64,000 nucleotides of DNA from JAPYTK01 sp964401935 (GCA_964401935.1 CAYOAL010000022.1:28990-92989), one strand, 5' to 3'; shown: positions 26,753-35,761, counted from the stretch's first letter. Program-made: numbers and translations. Notes: generated by a model from the letters alone, not told the origin.

Positions 26753-27853
26753 GTGCCCATCGACGTCGCCCTCGCCCCGCACGAGCTCAGCTCGATCGCC
26801 CCCACCAAGTACTTCACGGTGCTCGACGACGGTCGGGCACGTTGTGACGTCTGTCCCCGCCAATGCAAGATGAAGGACGGCCAGCGCGGCCTGTGCTTCG
26901 TGCGCGCGAACCATCACGGGGAGGTGGTCCTCACCACCTACGGTCGCTCGAGCGGCTTCTGCGTCGACCCCATCGAGAAGAAGCCGCTCCATCACTTCCT
27001 GCCCGGCTCACCCGTGCTCTCGTTCGGGACGGCGGGCTGCAACCTCGCTTGCGATTACTGCCAAAATTGGGACATCAGCAAGTCGCGAGAGATGGACACG
27101 CTCATGGCCGCCGCCACCCCCGAGCAGATCGCGGCGGCCGCCGCGGCGTCCGGCTCACGCAGCGTCGCCTTCACGTACAACGACCCGGTCATCTTCATGG
27201 AGTACGCCATCGACGTGGCCCGGGCGTGCCACGCCCGCGACATCAAGACGGTCGCGGTGACCGCCGGCTACGTCTCGCCGGGCGCTCGCGAGGAGCTCTT
27301 CGCCCACATCGACGCGGCCAACGTCGACTTGAAAGCGTTCTCGGAGGACTTCTACTTCCGCGTGACCAAGGGCCACCTGCAGCCGGTGCTCGACACCTTG
27401 CGCTACCTGAAACACGAGACCGACGTGTGGCTCGAGCTCACCACGCTCCTCATCCCCGGTCTGAACGACTCCGACGATGAGCTACGCCGCATGGTGGCGT
27501 GGGTGGTCGAGGAGCTCGGCCCCGACGTCCCCATGCACTTCTCCGCCTTTCATCCCGATTACCGGATGCGCGACCGCCCGCCGACGCCGCCCGCGACCCT
27601 GGCGCGAGCGCGCGAGCTCGCGCGGGAGGCGGGGATTCGCCACGCCTACACCGGCAACATCCACGACCCGCGCGGCGGCAGCACCTACTGTCACGGGTGC
27701 GGCGGCCTCCTCATCGAGCGAGACTGGTACCAACTGGGGACCTACGCGCTCACCGACGACGGCTCGTGCCGGGCGTGTGGCACCGGCTGCCCCGGCGTCT
27801 TCGACGGCCCGAAGGGCTCCTGGGGGCGCCGCCGGCTCCCCCTCACGATGTGA
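26753..27853 (+). CDS. amrS: AmmeMemoRadiSam system radical SAM enzyme
   Basis: 366 residues. The radical-SAM cluster motif Cys96-x3-Cys100-x2-Cys103 (GCNLACDYCQNW) binds the 4Fe-4S cluster that cleaves S-adenosylmethionine. An N-terminal four-Cys group (31, 34, 38, 48) and a C-terminal group (CHGC, CRACG..C) probably bind metal. PFL-activase-like features include FTYNDPVIFMEY and NVDLKAF. Starts at GTG with TATAAT five bases before it and no room for a leader. Divergent from amrB, and the HNH gene follows 45 bp later. Confidence 0.94.
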   Translation: MPIDVALAPHELSSIAPTKYFTVLDDGRARCDVCPRQCKMKDGQRGLCFVRANHHGEVVLTTYGRSSGFCVDPIEKKPLHHFLPGSPVLSFGTAGCNLACDYCQNWDISKSREMDTLMAAATPEQIAAAAAASGSRSVAFTYNDPVIFMEYAIDVARACHARDIKTVAVTAGYVSPGAREELFAHIDAANVDLKAFSEDFYFRVTKGHLQPVLDTLRYLKHETDVWLELTTLLIPGLNDSDDELRRMVAWVVEELGPDVPMHFSAFHPDYRMRDRPPTPPATLARARELAREAGIRHAYTGNIHDPRGGSTYCHGCGGLLIERDWYQLGTYALTDDGSCRACGTGCPGVFDGPKGSWGRRRLPLTM

Positions 27854-27898
27854 TGTTTTGCGGCACACGTAGGGACCGCGTGATACCACTCAAGGAGC

Positions 27899-28543
27899 AT
27901 GTTGCTGGACAGCGGTGACGTCGCTCACATTCTGGAGCAGCCGCCCACGCTCGGCGCCCTCCCGCATGTCGATCCGCTGACGCTGCCCGTGCTGGTGCTC
28001 AACCGGGTGTTCCAGCCCGTACGCATCACCACCGCCCGTCGCGCGATCAAGCAGATGTTCAACGACACCGCCTGCGCGATGACGCCCGACGGCGACCTCA
28101 TCGACTTCGAGCGCTGGCTCTCGCTCCCGGTGCGCGATGGACTGGACGACAGCATCCGTCTCCTTCACGGTCAGCTCCGTGTGCCCCGCGTCGTGCACCT
28201 GCGACACTACGCGCGTCGCCGCCAACCTCAGGTGCGGCTCACGCGCCGGAACGTGATGCTTCGCGACGCATTTCAGTGCCAATATTGTGCCCACCGAGGG
28301 CCCGCGGTAGATCTCGACATCGATCACGTGCTGCCCCGCTCGCGGGGTGGCGCCGACAGCTGGGACAACCTCGTGACGGCCTGTCAGCCCTGCAACCGTC
28401 GCAAAGGCCGCCGCACCCCACCGGAAGCGGGGATGCCCCTCATCCGCAGCCCGAGCCAGCCGCGCTGGTCGGCGGTGGTGCAGCTGCTCGCGGGAACCGC
28501 TCGCCGCTACACGGAGTGGGAGCCCTTCATCAAGGCAGGCTGA
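27899..28543 (+). CDS. HNH endonuclease family protein
   Basis: 214 residues. The N-terminal part has the conserved LVLNRVFQPVRITTARRAIKQMF block of a widespread bacterial HNH family. The nuclease motif follows: CQYC (127-130), IDHVLPRSRGG with Asp142-His143, Asn157 and CQPC (162-165), the Cys pairs holding zinc. No restriction methylase or intron partner is present, so the role in the cell is unknown. AAGGAG ends only one base before the ATG; a TTG one codon on would give a more normal spacing. One base separates its stop from the next gene. Confidence 0.88.
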   Translation: MLLDSGDVAHILEQPPTLGALPHVDPLTLPVLVLNRVFQPVRITTARRAIKQMFNDTACAMTPDGDLIDFERWLSLPVRDGLDDSIRLLHGQLRVPRVVHLRHYARRRQPQVRLTRRNVMLRDAFQCQYCAHRGPAVDLDIDHVLPRSRGGADSWDNLVTACQPCNRRKGRRTPPEAGMPLIRSPSQPRWSAVVQLLAGTARRYTEWEPFIKAG

Positions 28544-28544
28544 C

Positions 28545-28934
28545 ATGAGCTGGCTCGTGTATGGAGCGGTGGCCTACGTGGTCTACCGCTTGGCGAAGGG
28601 CGCCGATCTCCTCGGTGGCGGCTCCACCACGGCGAAAAGCAAGGCGACGGCCAAGCCCGCTGCCAAGAAGAAGAAGAAGAAGAAGAGGCAAAGGAAGAAG
28701 TCGCGCGCGGCGGACCGCGACGAGGCGGCCGAGGCGCTGCCCGCCCACGAGGTGCTCGGGGTGGCCGCGAACGCTTCCCAGGCCGAGATTCGCCAGGCCT
28801 ACCAGGAGCTGATGCGAAAATACCACCCGGACCGCGTCGCCAACGCGGCCGACGAGCTGCGGGCCCTGGCCGAGCAGCGCTCCAAGGAGATCAACGCCGC
28901 CTACGAGCGGATGATGAAGCACGCCGAGGCCTGA
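28545..28934 (+). CDS. small J-domain protein with N-terminal membrane helix
   Basis: 129 residues. A hydrophobic N-terminus (about 2-20) is followed by a Lys-rich stretch of about 20 residues and a C-terminal J domain (about 65-126) with the HPD tripeptide in YHPDRVAN that stimulates DnaK ATPase, and the closing KEINAAYERM. It lacks the Gly/Phe and zinc regions of DnaJ, so it is a type III J protein, probably recruiting DnaK to the inner membrane. Starts one base after the HNH stop. Confidence 0.88.
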   Translation: MSWLVYGAVAYVVYRLAKGADLLGGGSTTAKSKATAKPAAKKKKKKKRQRKKSRAADRDEAAEALPAHEVLGVAANASQAEIRQAYQELMRKYHPDRVANAADELRALAEQRSKEINAAYERMMKHAEA

Positions 28935-29008
28935 CCCGACCGCTCTCCCGGCCCGAACCCACGCGCAAACTTGCCCAGGTGTCGAGCGAGTGCGATCCTC
29001 GGGTTAGG

Positions 29009-29662
29009 ATGGCGCTCGGAGTGAAAGCAGCGTGCGGTCTTTGGCTGATGGCGTGTTCGGCGTGGCTCGGGTGCGCGGCCCAGAGCCAGCACCACGACGA
29101 TCGCGACTGGACCAAGGACCATGGAATCCAGACCGGCGCGTGGCGCGAGGTGGAGACGTTGTTCTCCCTCGAGGACAGCGACGCGGATCAATACGACGCC
29201 ACCCCGCGCGGCGTGAGGCACGACCTCACCTTCGCGGCGAATGCGGAGCCCGACACGCGCTGCCACTGCATCGACGTGGTGGTAGGGAACGCCAACGAAG
29301 GTAAGTTTGCCTGGGCCGGCAGCAAGCCCAGGGTGTCTCAGAAGAACCTGTTGGTGGCGTTGAAAACCGACGGCTCGAAGTGCTCACTGCCCGAGGGCAC
29401 GCCCCGCCGACCGTCGATTCAAGCGGTCGACATCGTGGGGCAAGACGTGGTCATCGTGATCGAGGAGCTGCCCTACGATCGTCCGCAGGCGCTCGGCGCG
29501 GTGGTGCAGAAGCCGGGCCCCGAGGGCAACCTCTACGTGCGCCCCCGCAAGTACAAGAACCGGGTGTTGCCCTACGCACGCGGCGTGCAGACGTCGCAGT
29601 GCCTCATCAAGACCGACAAGCGGGAGCATCACACACAGAGCACCCGCAACATCGAGCTCTGA
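29009..29662 (+). CDS. lipoprotein of unknown function
   Basis: 217 residues from the ATG at 29009; a GTG at 29021 is an alternative start and a more distal GTG exists at 28979. Signal peptide ending AWLGC (lipidated Cys about 22). The mature protein has CHC (near 85), a KYKNRVLPYARG segment and two further Cys, with no recognised domain. It lies between the J-domain gene and the kinase gene on the same strand but 127 bp before the kinase. Confidence 0.7.
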   Translation: MALGVKAACGLWLMACSAWLGCAAQSQHHDDRDWTKDHGIQTGAWREVETLFSLEDSDADQYDATPRGVRHDLTFAANAEPDTRCHCIDVVVGNANEGKFAWAGSKPRVSQKNLLVALKTDGSKCSLPEGTPRRPSIQAVDIVGQDVVIVIEELPYDRPQALGAVVQKPGPEGNLYVRPRKYKNRVLPYARGVQTSQCLIKTDKREHHTQSTRNIEL

Positions 29663-29774
29663 GCGCGCGAAGGCGCGCGCGTCGGCCGCTCGCGTGGCGC
29701 CGATCCCGCCCTCGCGTACCACGGTTCGAGCGCCAAGGGCTCTGCGAAGGCCCGCGCACGCCGTCGGTGGGTGA

Positions 29775-29780
29775 TACGTT
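29775..29780 (+). promoter_or_regulatory. -10-like TACGTT, 8 nt before kinase ATG 29789
   Basis: TANNNT hexamer placed so that transcription would begin at or next to the ATG. No Shine-Dalgarno sequence in the gap. Confidence 0.4.
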
Positions 29781-29788
29781 CAGCGAGC

Positions 29789-31537
29789 ATGGCGGAGCGC
29801 CACGACACGAGCCCCCCACCGCGCGAACGCGCGCCGTTCGGCCGCTACCTCCTCGAGGAGCTCCTCGCACGCGGGGGCATGGGCGAGGTGTTCCGGGCGG
29901 TGGCGGTGGGCGCCGGCGGATTTCGGAAGCCCGTGGTGGTCAAGCGCATCCTGCCCGGGCTCGGCGGCATGGGGTCGGTGAGCGAGATGTTCATCGAGGA
30001 GGCGCGGCTGATGTCGCGCCTCTTGCACCCCAACATCGTGCAGGTGATCGACTTCGGCCAAGGCGAAGACGCCGACTACTTCCTGGTGATGGAGCTGGTG
30101 GACGGGGTCGATCTCCGGGCGTTCGGAAAGTGGTTCGCCGACCACGGTCAGGCGATCCCCCTGGGCCTCTGTGCCCACATTGCGCTGCAGGTGTTGCGAG
30201 GCCTGGGACACGCCCACACGAAGGCCTACGGTGACGGACGCTCGCTCGTGCACCGCGACGTGAGCCCCGGCAACGTGCTGCTCTCCCGCGTGGGGGAGGT
30301 GAAGGTGGCCGACTTTGGCGTGGCGCTGGTGGCGCAGCCGGGGGCCACGGGAGAGCCCCGCACCCTCGCGGGGAAACCCGGCTTCATGGCGCCCGAGCAG
30401 CTGTTCGGTCAACCGGTGGACGCCCGCGCCGACGTGTTCTCCGTCGGCGTGGTGCTCGCTCATCTGCTCATCGGCGACACGCCGTTTCACGGGGAGACCG
30501 CGGTGGAGCAGCAGGCCTCGGCGAACCTCGGGCGCTTGCGCGACCTCGAGGCCTTGCGGCCCGACCTCACCGAAGAGCTCGCGCGAGTGGTGCGGCAGGC
30601 GCTGACGCCCGAGCCCGGCGACCGTTTCCCGAGCGCCCGGGCGATGGCCAAGGCCGTAGAGACGGCGTGCTCCGATGGCGGGGTGACCATCGCGTCTGCC
30701 GACGAGCTGGCCGAGCACGTCGAGCGCGTCGCCGAGGGTCGCGCGCGGGGACGGAGGGTGCTCGCGCTCGGCGCTGACCTGGTGCGACGCGAGCTGACAC
30801 GGACCGGTGCGTCCACGATGCGCGTGACGACGGCCACGCGGAGTGACGTCACGAGCCACTCGACCTGGGTCGAGCGCCCCTCCGCCCGCGGTCCCGAAGG
30901 TGCGCCGCCCGACGAGCGGCTCGACGCGCTGCCAGCGCCTCCATCGACAGCGCCCTCCGGCCCTCCCTCCGCCGCGGCTCCGCCGGCGAAGGGGCGTGTG
31001 TGGCGGACGGTGGTGCTCGCGCTGACCCTCGCCGTCGGCGTCGCCGGGGCCACCTGGCTCGCGCGTGCGTCGCTGGCCGCGTCTCGCACGAGCGAGGTGC
31101 CGCTCGGCACCACGAGCACACCCCACAAGGACGAGGCCTCAGCGTCGCATGCCGGGGGGGAACCCGCGCCCGACCCCGAGCCAGTGCCGCCACCAGAGCC
31201 GGCGCCCACGGCTTCGACCGAGGCGTTGGAGGACGCTCCGCCGCCGCGCGCGCCCAAACCGCCGCCCATGTCGTTGTCTTCGCCTTCCGTCGCCGCTCCC
31301 GTGCCCCCTCGCCCACCTCCGCCCCCGGTGGCGACGTGCCAGGGAAGCGTGCTGCTCTCGGGGAAGGGGAGCTGGTGGGTGAACGGCGGTCCGAGCGGGC
31401 GCGTGCAGGCCCCCGGCACCTACACGTGGCCGTGCGGCGGCTACAGCCTCACCGGCACCTCGCGCATGGATGGCCGGGTGGTGTCTCGTGGCGTGACGGT
31501 GCAACAAGGGGGGACGGCCACGGCTCGCTTCGAGTGA
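29789..31537 (+). CDS. membrane-anchored Ser/Thr protein kinase
   Basis: 582 residues from the ATG at 29789 (an in-frame GTG at 29771 is less likely because it lies upstream of the -10-like box). The kinase domain spans about 20-295: ARGGMGEV glycine loop at 27-34, Lys52, HRDVSPGN at 155-162 (Ser and Gly replace the usual Lys and Glu in HRDLKPEN, a common myxobacterial variant) and DFG at 175-177. A Pro-rich linker surrounds one membrane helix near residue 410. The outer part is Pro/Ala-rich and ends in a small Cys-paired domain with GSWWVNGGPSGR, reminiscent of PEGA-type modules. An FHA-domain activator gene follows after 22 bp, suggesting a signalling pair. Confidence 0.9.
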   Translation: MAERHDTSPPPRERAPFGRYLLEELLARGGMGEVFRAVAVGAGGFRKPVVVKRILPGLGGMGSVSEMFIEEARLMSRLLHPNIVQVIDFGQGEDADYFLVMELVDGVDLRAFGKWFADHGQAIPLGLCAHIALQVLRGLGHAHTKAYGDGRSLVHRDVSPGNVLLSRVGEVKVADFGVALVAQPGATGEPRTLAGKPGFMAPEQLFGQPVDARADVFSVGVVLAHLLIGDTPFHGETAVEQQASANLGRLRDLEALRPDLTEELARVVRQALTPEPGDRFPSARAMAKAVETACSDGGVTIASADELAEHVERVAEGRARGRRVLALGADLVRRELTRTGASTMRVTTATRSDVTSHSTWVERPSARGPEGAPPDERLDALPAPPSTAPSGPPSAAAPPAKGRVWRTVVLALTLAVGVAGATWLARASLAASRTSEVPLGTTSTPHKDEASASHAGGEPAPDPEPVPPPEPAPTASTEALEDAPPPRAPKPPPMSLSSPSVAAPVPPRPPPPPVATCQGSVLLSGKGSWWVNGGPSGRVQAPGTYTWPCGGYSLTGTSRMDGRVVSRGVTVQQGGTATARFE

Positions 31538-31547
31538 CCGAACCCAC

Positions 31548-31553
31548 TACCCT
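31548..31553 (+). promoter_or_regulatory. -10-like TACCCT, 6 nt before GTG 31560
   Basis: Lies in the 22-bp gap after the kinase stop. Could give the activator gene its own leaderless transcript independent of the kinase. Confidence 0.45.
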
Positions 31554-31559
31554 GCGCTT

Positions 31560-32918
31560 GTGAGCCGAGAAGCCAGCACCCTGCTCATCGCGCGCGCCGG
31601 TTCCCTCGAGGTCTTCAAGGCGCCACGCTTCTCGCTGGTGGTGGAGCGTGGTGCCGACGAGGGTCTCCAGGTCGACTCGGTGGACGGGACCATCACCGTG
31701 GGCACCGCCGACCGCGTCGATCTGCGCCTCACCGATCCCACGGTGAGCCGGTACCACGCCGAGCTGACAGCCACCGCCGAAGGCATCGCCGTGCGTGATC
31801 TTGGGAGCACCAACGGCACCGTGGTGGGCGGGGCGCTCGTGCGTGAGGTGGTGCTGCGCGACGAGATGAGCGTGCGCTTCGGCAAGACCAAGACGCGTCT
31901 GCGCCTCGCCGGCGCGCACGAGGAAGTGCGCACCAGCGACCGGGTCTCCTTCGGCGCGCTGATCGGCGCCTCGGTGGCCATGCGTCAGGTGTACGCGCTG
32001 CTCGAGCGGGCGGCGCCGACCAGCGCCCCGGTGCTCGTCATGGGTGAGAGCGGCACGGGCAAGGAGCTGGTGGCGCGGGCCGTCCACGACGCCAGCGACC
32101 GTCGCGATGGCCCGTTCGAGGTGGTGGATTGTGGTGGACTGCCGGCCACGCTCATCGAGAGCGAGCTGTTCGGTCACGTGCGCGGCGCCTTCACCAGCGC
32201 GTCCTCGGATCACGTGGGAGCGTTCGAGCGGGCCGACGGGGGCACGCTGTTCCTCGACGAGCTCGGCGAGCTGCCGCTCGAGCTGCAACCGAAGCTCCTG
32301 CGGGTGCTCGGGGCGCAAGAGGTGAGGCGGCTCGGCGCGCGCGATCTGCGCAAGGTCGACGTCCGGGTCGTGGCCGCCACCAACCGCGATCTCCGGCGAG
32401 AGGTGAACGCTGGCACCTTCCGGGCAGATTTGTTCTATCGGCTCGCGGTCATCCAAGTGCACATGCCGCCGCTGCGTGAGCGGCCCGACGATCTCCGTCC
32501 GCTCGTGCGCACCCTGCTCGAGCGCATCGCCCATGAGCGCGTGCTCGACGCCGTGATCGAGCCCGACGAGGACCTCTTCGCTGCGCTCGCCCGCCACCAC
32601 TGGCCGGGGAACGTGCGCGAGCTGCGCAACTACCTCGAGCAGCTGCTCATCTTGCGAGTGCCGCCCAACCTCCCCGTGGTGGGCGTCGCCCCCGCCACCG
32701 GGTCGCGAGGCGTGGTGGGCGAGGCGCTCGGGGAGCTCGCGAGGTTGCCGCTTCGGAGCGCGAAGCAGCGTCTGATCGAGCAGTTCGAGCGGGCCTATGT
32801 GGAGCGCCTCCTCGAGGACACCGAGGGCAACGTGGCCGAGGCAGCGCGGCGCGCGGGCGTCGATCGCGGCACGCTGTTCCGCACCATTCGACGCTACGGG
32901 ATCGACGTCGAGCGTTGA
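31560..32918 (+). CDS. FHA-domain sigma54-type enhancer-binding regulator with GAFTSA loop
   Basis: 452 residues. N-terminal FHA domain at about 46-115 with Ser63-Arg64-xx-His66 and Asn85 (GSTNGT), which binds phosphothreonine peptides. AAA+ domain at about 133-360: Walker A GESGTGKE at 162-169, Walker B TLFLDE at 229-234 and FYR later. C-terminal Fis-type helix-turn-helix at about 415-445. The sigma54-contact loop reads GAFTSA (209-214), not GAFTGA. This architecture lets a Ser/Thr kinase signal control transcription, and the gene directly follows a kinase gene. GTG start supported by TACCCT 6 nt upstream. Confidence 0.92.
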   Translation: MSREASTLLIARAGSLEVFKAPRFSLVVERGADEGLQVDSVDGTITVGTADRVDLRLTDPTVSRYHAELTATAEGIAVRDLGSTNGTVVGGALVREVVLRDEMSVRFGKTKTRLRLAGAHEEVRTSDRVSFGALIGASVAMRQVYALLERAAPTSAPVLVMGESGTGKELVARAVHDASDRRDGPFEVVDCGGLPATLIESELFGHVRGAFTSASSDHVGAFERADGGTLFLDELGELPLELQPKLLRVLGAQEVRRLGARDLRKVDVRVVAATNRDLRREVNAGTFRADLFYRLAVIQVHMPPLRERPDDLRPLVRTLLERIAHERVLDAVIEPDEDLFAALARHHWPGNVRELRNYLEQLLILRVPPNLPVVGVAPATGSRGVVGEALGELARLPLRSAKQRLIEQFERAYVERLLEDTEGNVAEAARRAGVDRGTLFRTIRRYGIDVER

Positions 32919-32969
32919 ACGCCGCGCGTGGCGTGCGGGCGTCCGCCGGTCTGCCGCCACACGAGGCGC

Positions 32970-34142
32970 TCAGCAGCCGTCCATCGGGCAGAACACCGTG
33001 TCGCGTTGGCTGTCGACGATGAAGCCGATCGCGATGGCGGCACCGATGGCCGCCACGACCGCGAACGGCCAGATGAGGTGGGGGTTCACGCCGCTCTCGT
33101 CGGGGCACTTGTCTCCGAGCAGCGCGCACACGTTCTCGCGCACCGCGTCGTGGCCGGCCGCGGTGGGGAGGGTTCGCGTCCGCACCGACCGACCGGTCAG
33201 GGCGTCAATCAGGGCCACGCGGATCGCGATCGACGGCCCCGCCGGCTTGCTCAGCCGCACCAGCTGCTGTGCTCCGGCCCAGGAAGCGCTCGCCAGATCG
33301 AGCTCGTGGGCGCTCACCTTGCGCACCCCGTCTCGCACCTCCCCGAGCTGCGCCCGCAGCGTCCGTCGCTCGGCGTGGCCGAGCACGAACCGCACCTTGC
33401 TCCCCGGCTGGAGGAGCGCCTGCGTGGTCTGTGGCTCGTAGCGGAAGCGCCGCAGCGTGACGAAGTGGTTGCCGAGGCGCGCGTTCACCGAGAGCGGGGT
33501 CACGCCGTCCACGCGGCGGCCGTCGAGCCACACCTCGGCGCCCGGTGGGTTGGTCTCGATGCGGACCAGACCCTTGGCCCGCGCCAGGATCTCGCTGCGC
33601 TCGTGCTCGTGGGCGAGCTCGGCCTCCTCGCGGTGCAACCCACGCTGCGGCGGCGACTCGTCGAGCAGCGATGCGGTGCGGAAATGGGGCTGCGCGTTCG
33701 AGAGCTGCCCGGCGAGACGCATGCACGCGCCGATCTGGATGTGCAGGTCGCGCAGCAACGTGAGCTTGCCCGAGGTAGCGAGCACCTCGGTCGCCACGCC
33801 GAGCTGCCCGGCGGCCACCTCGACACAGTCGTCCCAAGCCGCCACCTCCTCGTGTTTGCGCGCGCGCTCGAGGGCGAGGCCGATGGCCTTGACGCGTTGC
33901 TCGTTGGCCAGCTCCTCGGGAGAGCGGCCCCGCTCCGGGAGCGGCTTCAGGGGGAGCACCGAGCGCCGCGTCTCGAGCGCCGCCTCGATTCGCGTGGCGA
34001 GCCCGTCATCGATGGGACCACGACGGATCACCACGAGCGGCGAGCCCTGACCGTGCGCGCTGCTCGCGATCGACGCGAGGGCGAGGAGGAGGAACCAGGC
34101 CGCGACGCGCGAGGCTGTGCGTCGGTCAGCGCGGGCCGTCAT
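32970..34142 (-). CDS. exported PEGA-domain protein with C-terminal membrane helix
   Basis: 390 residues. Signal peptide about 1-31, a helical TPR-like region (about 75-195), then a PEGA domain at about 200-260 (RIETNPPGAEVWLDGRRVDG followed by TPLSV). A C-terminal hydrophobic helix at about 355-378 is followed by a short tail with two Cys. Probably periplasmic and anchored in the inner membrane. Its start overlaps the stop of the cyclic-nucleotide-binding gene by 17 bp, so the two are translationally coupled. It converges with the FHA regulator. Confidence 0.85.
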   Translation of the reverse strand: MTARADRRTASRVAAWFLLLALASIASSAHGQGSPLVVIRRGPIDDGLATRIEAALETRRSVLPLKPLPERGRSPEELANEQRVKAIGLALERARKHEEVAAWDDCVEVAAGQLGVATEVLATSGKLTLLRDLHIQIGACMRLAGQLSNAQPHFRTASLLDESPPQRGLHREEAELAHEHERSEILARAKGLVRIETNPPGAEVWLDGRRVDGVTPLSVNARLGNHFVTLRRFRYEPQTTQALLQPGSKVRFVLGHAERRTLRAQLGEVRDGVRKVSAHELDLASASWAGAQQLVRLSKPAGPSIAIRVALIDALTGRSVRTRTLPTAAGHDAVRENVCALLGDKCPDESGVNPHLIWPFAVVAAIGAAIAIGFIVDSQRDTVFCPMDGC

Positions 34143-34650
34143 CGCGATCCGCGCGGCTCGTCAGTGCGTTGGCCAGGGTCTGCTCCGCGGTGCGCAGCTT
34201 GCGCGAGAGCTGACGCGCCATGTTCATCACCAAGAGGGCATACATCTTGATGTTCGACCGATACACCGCGTCGAGATCGGTGGGGCACAGCATGAGCAAG
34301 CGGGTGGCCTGGCTCGCGCGGACGGTCACCGGTCGGGCCATCACGTCGAGGAGCGCCATCTCACCGAACCAGTCGCCGCTCCTCGCGGTGGCCACCTGGG
34401 TGTCGTTCCCGCCCGGGCTCTGCTTGAACAAGCCAACCTCGCCGTGGAGCACGACGAACATGGCTCGCCCCGCCTGCCCTTCTTCGTACACCACCTCCGC
34501 GACGCCCACGTCGCGCACGCGCAGCCGGCGCGCCAACAAGCGCAGCGTGGCCTCGTCCAGGCTCGCGAACAGGCCGAGCTGGGCCAGCTCTTCGACTCTC
34601 GGTCCCTCCTCACCCGAGGTCGTGACGACGCGATCAGAGGCAACCGCCAT
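34126..34650 (-). CDS. cyclic-nucleotide-binding domain protein without DNA-binding domain
   Basis: 174 residues from the ATG at 34650 (a TTG at 34668 is the alternative). A single cNMP-binding domain with the phosphate-binding cassette SGDWFGEMALLDVMARPVTVRA, in which FGEMAL and R-V fit ligand binding. A C-terminal helical tail (about 135-174) replaces the Crp helix-turn-helix, so it is a sensor or regulatory subunit, not a transcription factor. AAGGA lies two bases before the ATG. Overlaps both neighbours by 17 bp. Confidence 0.88.
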   Translation of the reverse strand: MAVASDRVVTTSGEEGPRVEELAQLGLFASLDEATLRLLARRLRVRDVGVAEVVYEEGQAGRAMFVVLHGEVGLFKQSPGGNDTQVATARSGDWFGEMALLDVMARPVTVRASQATRLLMLCPTDLDAVYRSNIKMYALLVMNMARQLSRKLRTAEQTLANALTSRADRDDGPR

Positions 34651-35479
34651 ATTCCTTGGTACCGACAATCACCGGTGTTTCGAACGAGGCACAAGTTGGC
34701 GCGCTCCCCGGGCAGCTGGGCAGATCGACGTCGCAGTATTGATGGCAGCTCGTCACGCTGTTGACCGTGAGGCAGCCGAACCCCGGCGCGCAGTCATCGA
34801 GGCTGTTGCAGGCGCTGCCCTGGGTTCCGGTGCCGGCCGCTACGCACTGGGTGTACCAATCCATCGTGACGTTTTGTTGTAGCAGCTCGCACTTCGACCC
34901 GGCGACCGCGCAGTTGCCGTTGGTGATCGGATCGCAGTTGTCGGAGCACCACTTCTCGTTGCCCGGGTTGAGCCCGAGCTCGATGGTGCACTGTCCGCCA
35001 GGGCCGACGCAGTCGGCGTTGCTCTCGCAGAAGTCGCGGCACACGCGGTGCCCCCCGAGGTTCATGCAGAAGGTGCCCGCCACGCAGTCGCTGTCGGCCA
35101 CGCACGTCTGCCCGTGGCTGTTGTTGCCCGCTGGCCGGCACGCCCGCATGTAGTTGAGCAGCGAACACTTCTCGTCGCTCGGGCAGCCACACTGGGGCGC
35201 CATCACCTTGCACGGATCTTCGTCGCAGGGCGGCTCCTCGCCCCCTGCGCCGCCGTTGCCACCGGTGGTCGTGGTCGGCGTGCCCCCGAAGCCGCCTGCG
35301 GTGGGCGCGGTGGTGCCGCCCTGGCCGCCGTTGCCGCCGGCGGTCGTCTCCGTGATGTTGCCGTCGTCGCCCACGTCCACGCGGCTGCCTCCGGTGGCGC
35401 ACGCGACCACGAGCCACGCGCCGAACGCGCCGCCGAGCATCAGCTTCGAGGCCGAGCGTACGAGCCGAACAAAGGCCAT
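34634..35479 (-). CDS. Cys-rich lipoprotein
   Basis: 281 residues. Signal peptide ending WLVVAC (Cys27), a Gly/Thr-rich linker (about 45-80), then about 24 Cys in EGF-like spacings such as CDEDPCKVMAPQCGCP and CVADSDCVAGTFC. First gene of a three-gene operon (lipoprotein, cNMP-binding protein, PEGA protein) joined by two overlaps of 17 bp each. The ATG is preceded by TAACGT at exactly 6 nt and no Shine-Dalgarno sequence. Likely surface or periplasmic-face protein of an envelope complex; the function is unknown. Confidence 0.85.
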   Translation of the reverse strand: MAFVRLVRSASKLMLGGAFGAWLVVACATGGSRVDVGDDGNITETTAGGNGGQGGTTAPTAGGFGGTPTTTTGGNGGAGGEEPPCDEDPCKVMAPQCGCPSDEKCSLLNYMRACRPAGNNSHGQTCVADSDCVAGTFCMNLGGHRVCRDFCESNADCVGPGGQCTIELGLNPGNEKWCSDNCDPITNGNCAVAGSKCELLQQNVTMDWYTQCVAAGTGTQGSACNSLDDCAPGFGCLTVNSVTSCHQYCDVDLPSCPGSAPTCASFETPVIVGTKEYGGCL

Positions 35480-35485
35480 ACCCCA

Positions 35486-35491
35486 ACGTTA
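35486..35491 (-). promoter_or_regulatory. -10-like TAACGT, 6 nt before start 35479
   Basis: Minus-strand hexamer in front of the three-gene operon, with six nt (TGGGGT) before the ATG. Confidence 0.5.
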
Positions 35492-35630
35492 CGCCTGTTT
35501 CGCTGGGCATTCCAAGTCTCGGCGCGACGAAGGCTCCGAGATGCCATCGAACGCGCGCCCGAAGAGGACGGGCGCCAGGTTCCAGCGCAACATGGTTCGG
35601 GGGACCCGCGGCCGAGCCGTGGCGGGAGGG

Positions 35631-35682
35631 TGCCCCGCGCGAAGCGTGGGGGGAGGGTGCGGAGCACCCTCCAGGAAGATCC
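35631..35682. repeat. 52-bp dispersed repeat, copy 1, two hairpins
   Basis: Differs from copy 2 (35762-35813) by one base. It contains CCCCGCGC-GAA-GCGTGGGG (7 of 8 pairs) followed by GGAGGGTGC-GGA-GCACCCTCC (perfect, 35653-35673). Lies between the Cys-rich lipoprotein start and the GNAT gene end. Confidence 0.85.
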
Positions 35683-35761
35683 AAGCGCTGACCGGAAGAG
35701 GGCGGAGCTCTCGGGAAGCGCGCTTGGGCGTTGGGGCCCCAAGCGCCACGCGGTGGGAGGG

